DNA of 22,899 nt from an uncultured Oscillospiraceae bacterium (lineage in GTDB: Bacteria > Bacillota > Clostridia > Oscillospirales > Oscillospiraceae). Shown piece after piece: positions 22,816-22,899 of the stretch. The stretch is taken from assembly GCA_904398675.1 (NCBI GenBank), contig CAJFPI010000027.1:1-22899 (forward strand), read 5' to 3'. The notes beneath the pieces are model-generated. The model searched no databases. It was not told the origin of the DNA and was given only the letters and a program-made list of their open reading frames with translations. The stretch's first letter is position 1; each line of letters starts with the position of its first letter. The position numbers and the translations under genes are program-made.

Positions 22816-22899
22816 TCGCTTAAGCGACTTTCGCGAGAGCGAAAGGAATAGCCACCCGCTCTGCGGGTGAGGTTAGGCATTTAAATAGAGCCTCATCGG
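22816..22899. repeat. Second hairpin array, cut by window end
   Basis: Three short perfect inverted repeats follow the terminator: 22816-22827 (12-base palindrome), 22828-22834/22839-22845 (7 bp, GAGA loop) and 22853-22859/22863-22869 (7 bp, TCT loop). AGGC...GCCT further on suggests a fourth. No gene is seen. The layout resembles the array at 424-682 but the sequences differ. Confidence 0.6.

Noticed and set aside
1..22899. CRISPR arrays, tRNA or rRNA genes, transposases, phage genes
   Set aside because: No regularly spaced direct repeats, cloverleaf-like stretches or recombinase motifs were found by eye on either strand.

Overview
The window looks like a chromosomal segment of a high-GC gut Firmicute, most likely an Oscillospiraceae/Flavonifractor-Lawsonibacter-type clostridium. 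The reasons are a GC-rich genome (about 60% by eye), consistent AGGAGG-type ribosome binding sites, an archaeal/eukaryal-type prolyl-tRNA synthetase, a Firmicute-style infC-rpmI-rplT operon with a leader attenuator and an AUU start, and several DegV, PadR and DUF2156 proteins. The genus is an inference from style. No tRNA, rRNA, CRISPR array, transposase or phage gene was seen.

Layout: (1) 1-384, the 3' end of proS, followed by a 260-bp array of hairpins. (2) 747-3405, a divergent regulator pair. A PadR regulator and its overlapping membrane partner run leftward; a MerR/GyrI regulator and a free-standing GyrI-like protein run rightward from a promoter with a 22-bp palindrome in a 20-bp spacer. 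(3) 3589-7928, leftward: a DegV protein, a DUF2156-GNAT fusion, a LysR regulator and a diacylglycerol-kinase-like lipid kinase. (4) 8154-16049, the most distinctive locus: four M20-family amidohydrolase genes, a YfcC-type transporter and a divergent PucR regulator. Two of the M20 genes are a recent tandem duplication. The one next to pucR has lost several catalytic and metal-ligand residues and looks like a pseudoenzyme. (5) 16348-17214, a second DegV gene. (6) 17326-18702, the translation operon infC-rpmI-rplT with promoter and attenuator. (7) 18788-20480, leftward: a YkvI-like membrane protein behind a GNAT acetyltransferase. (8) 20802-22692, rightward: a MATE exporter and a VOC protein, then a terminator and a second hairpin array cut by the window end.

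How the parts may work together: the M20/YfcC/PucR block resembles in outline the abgA-abgB-abgT theme (paired M20 hydrolases plus an uptake carrier). It probably imports an amidated or N-acylated amino acid or dipeptide-like compound and hydrolyses it in the cytoplasm, with PucR sensing nitrogen or substrate status. The substrate cannot be read from the sequence. A sequence shared between the lysR promoter and the M20/yfcC operon promoter suggests a second regulatory link. MerR and the free GyrI protein look like a small-molecule sensing or detoxification pair. The ribosomal operon and proS are ordinary housekeeping genes.
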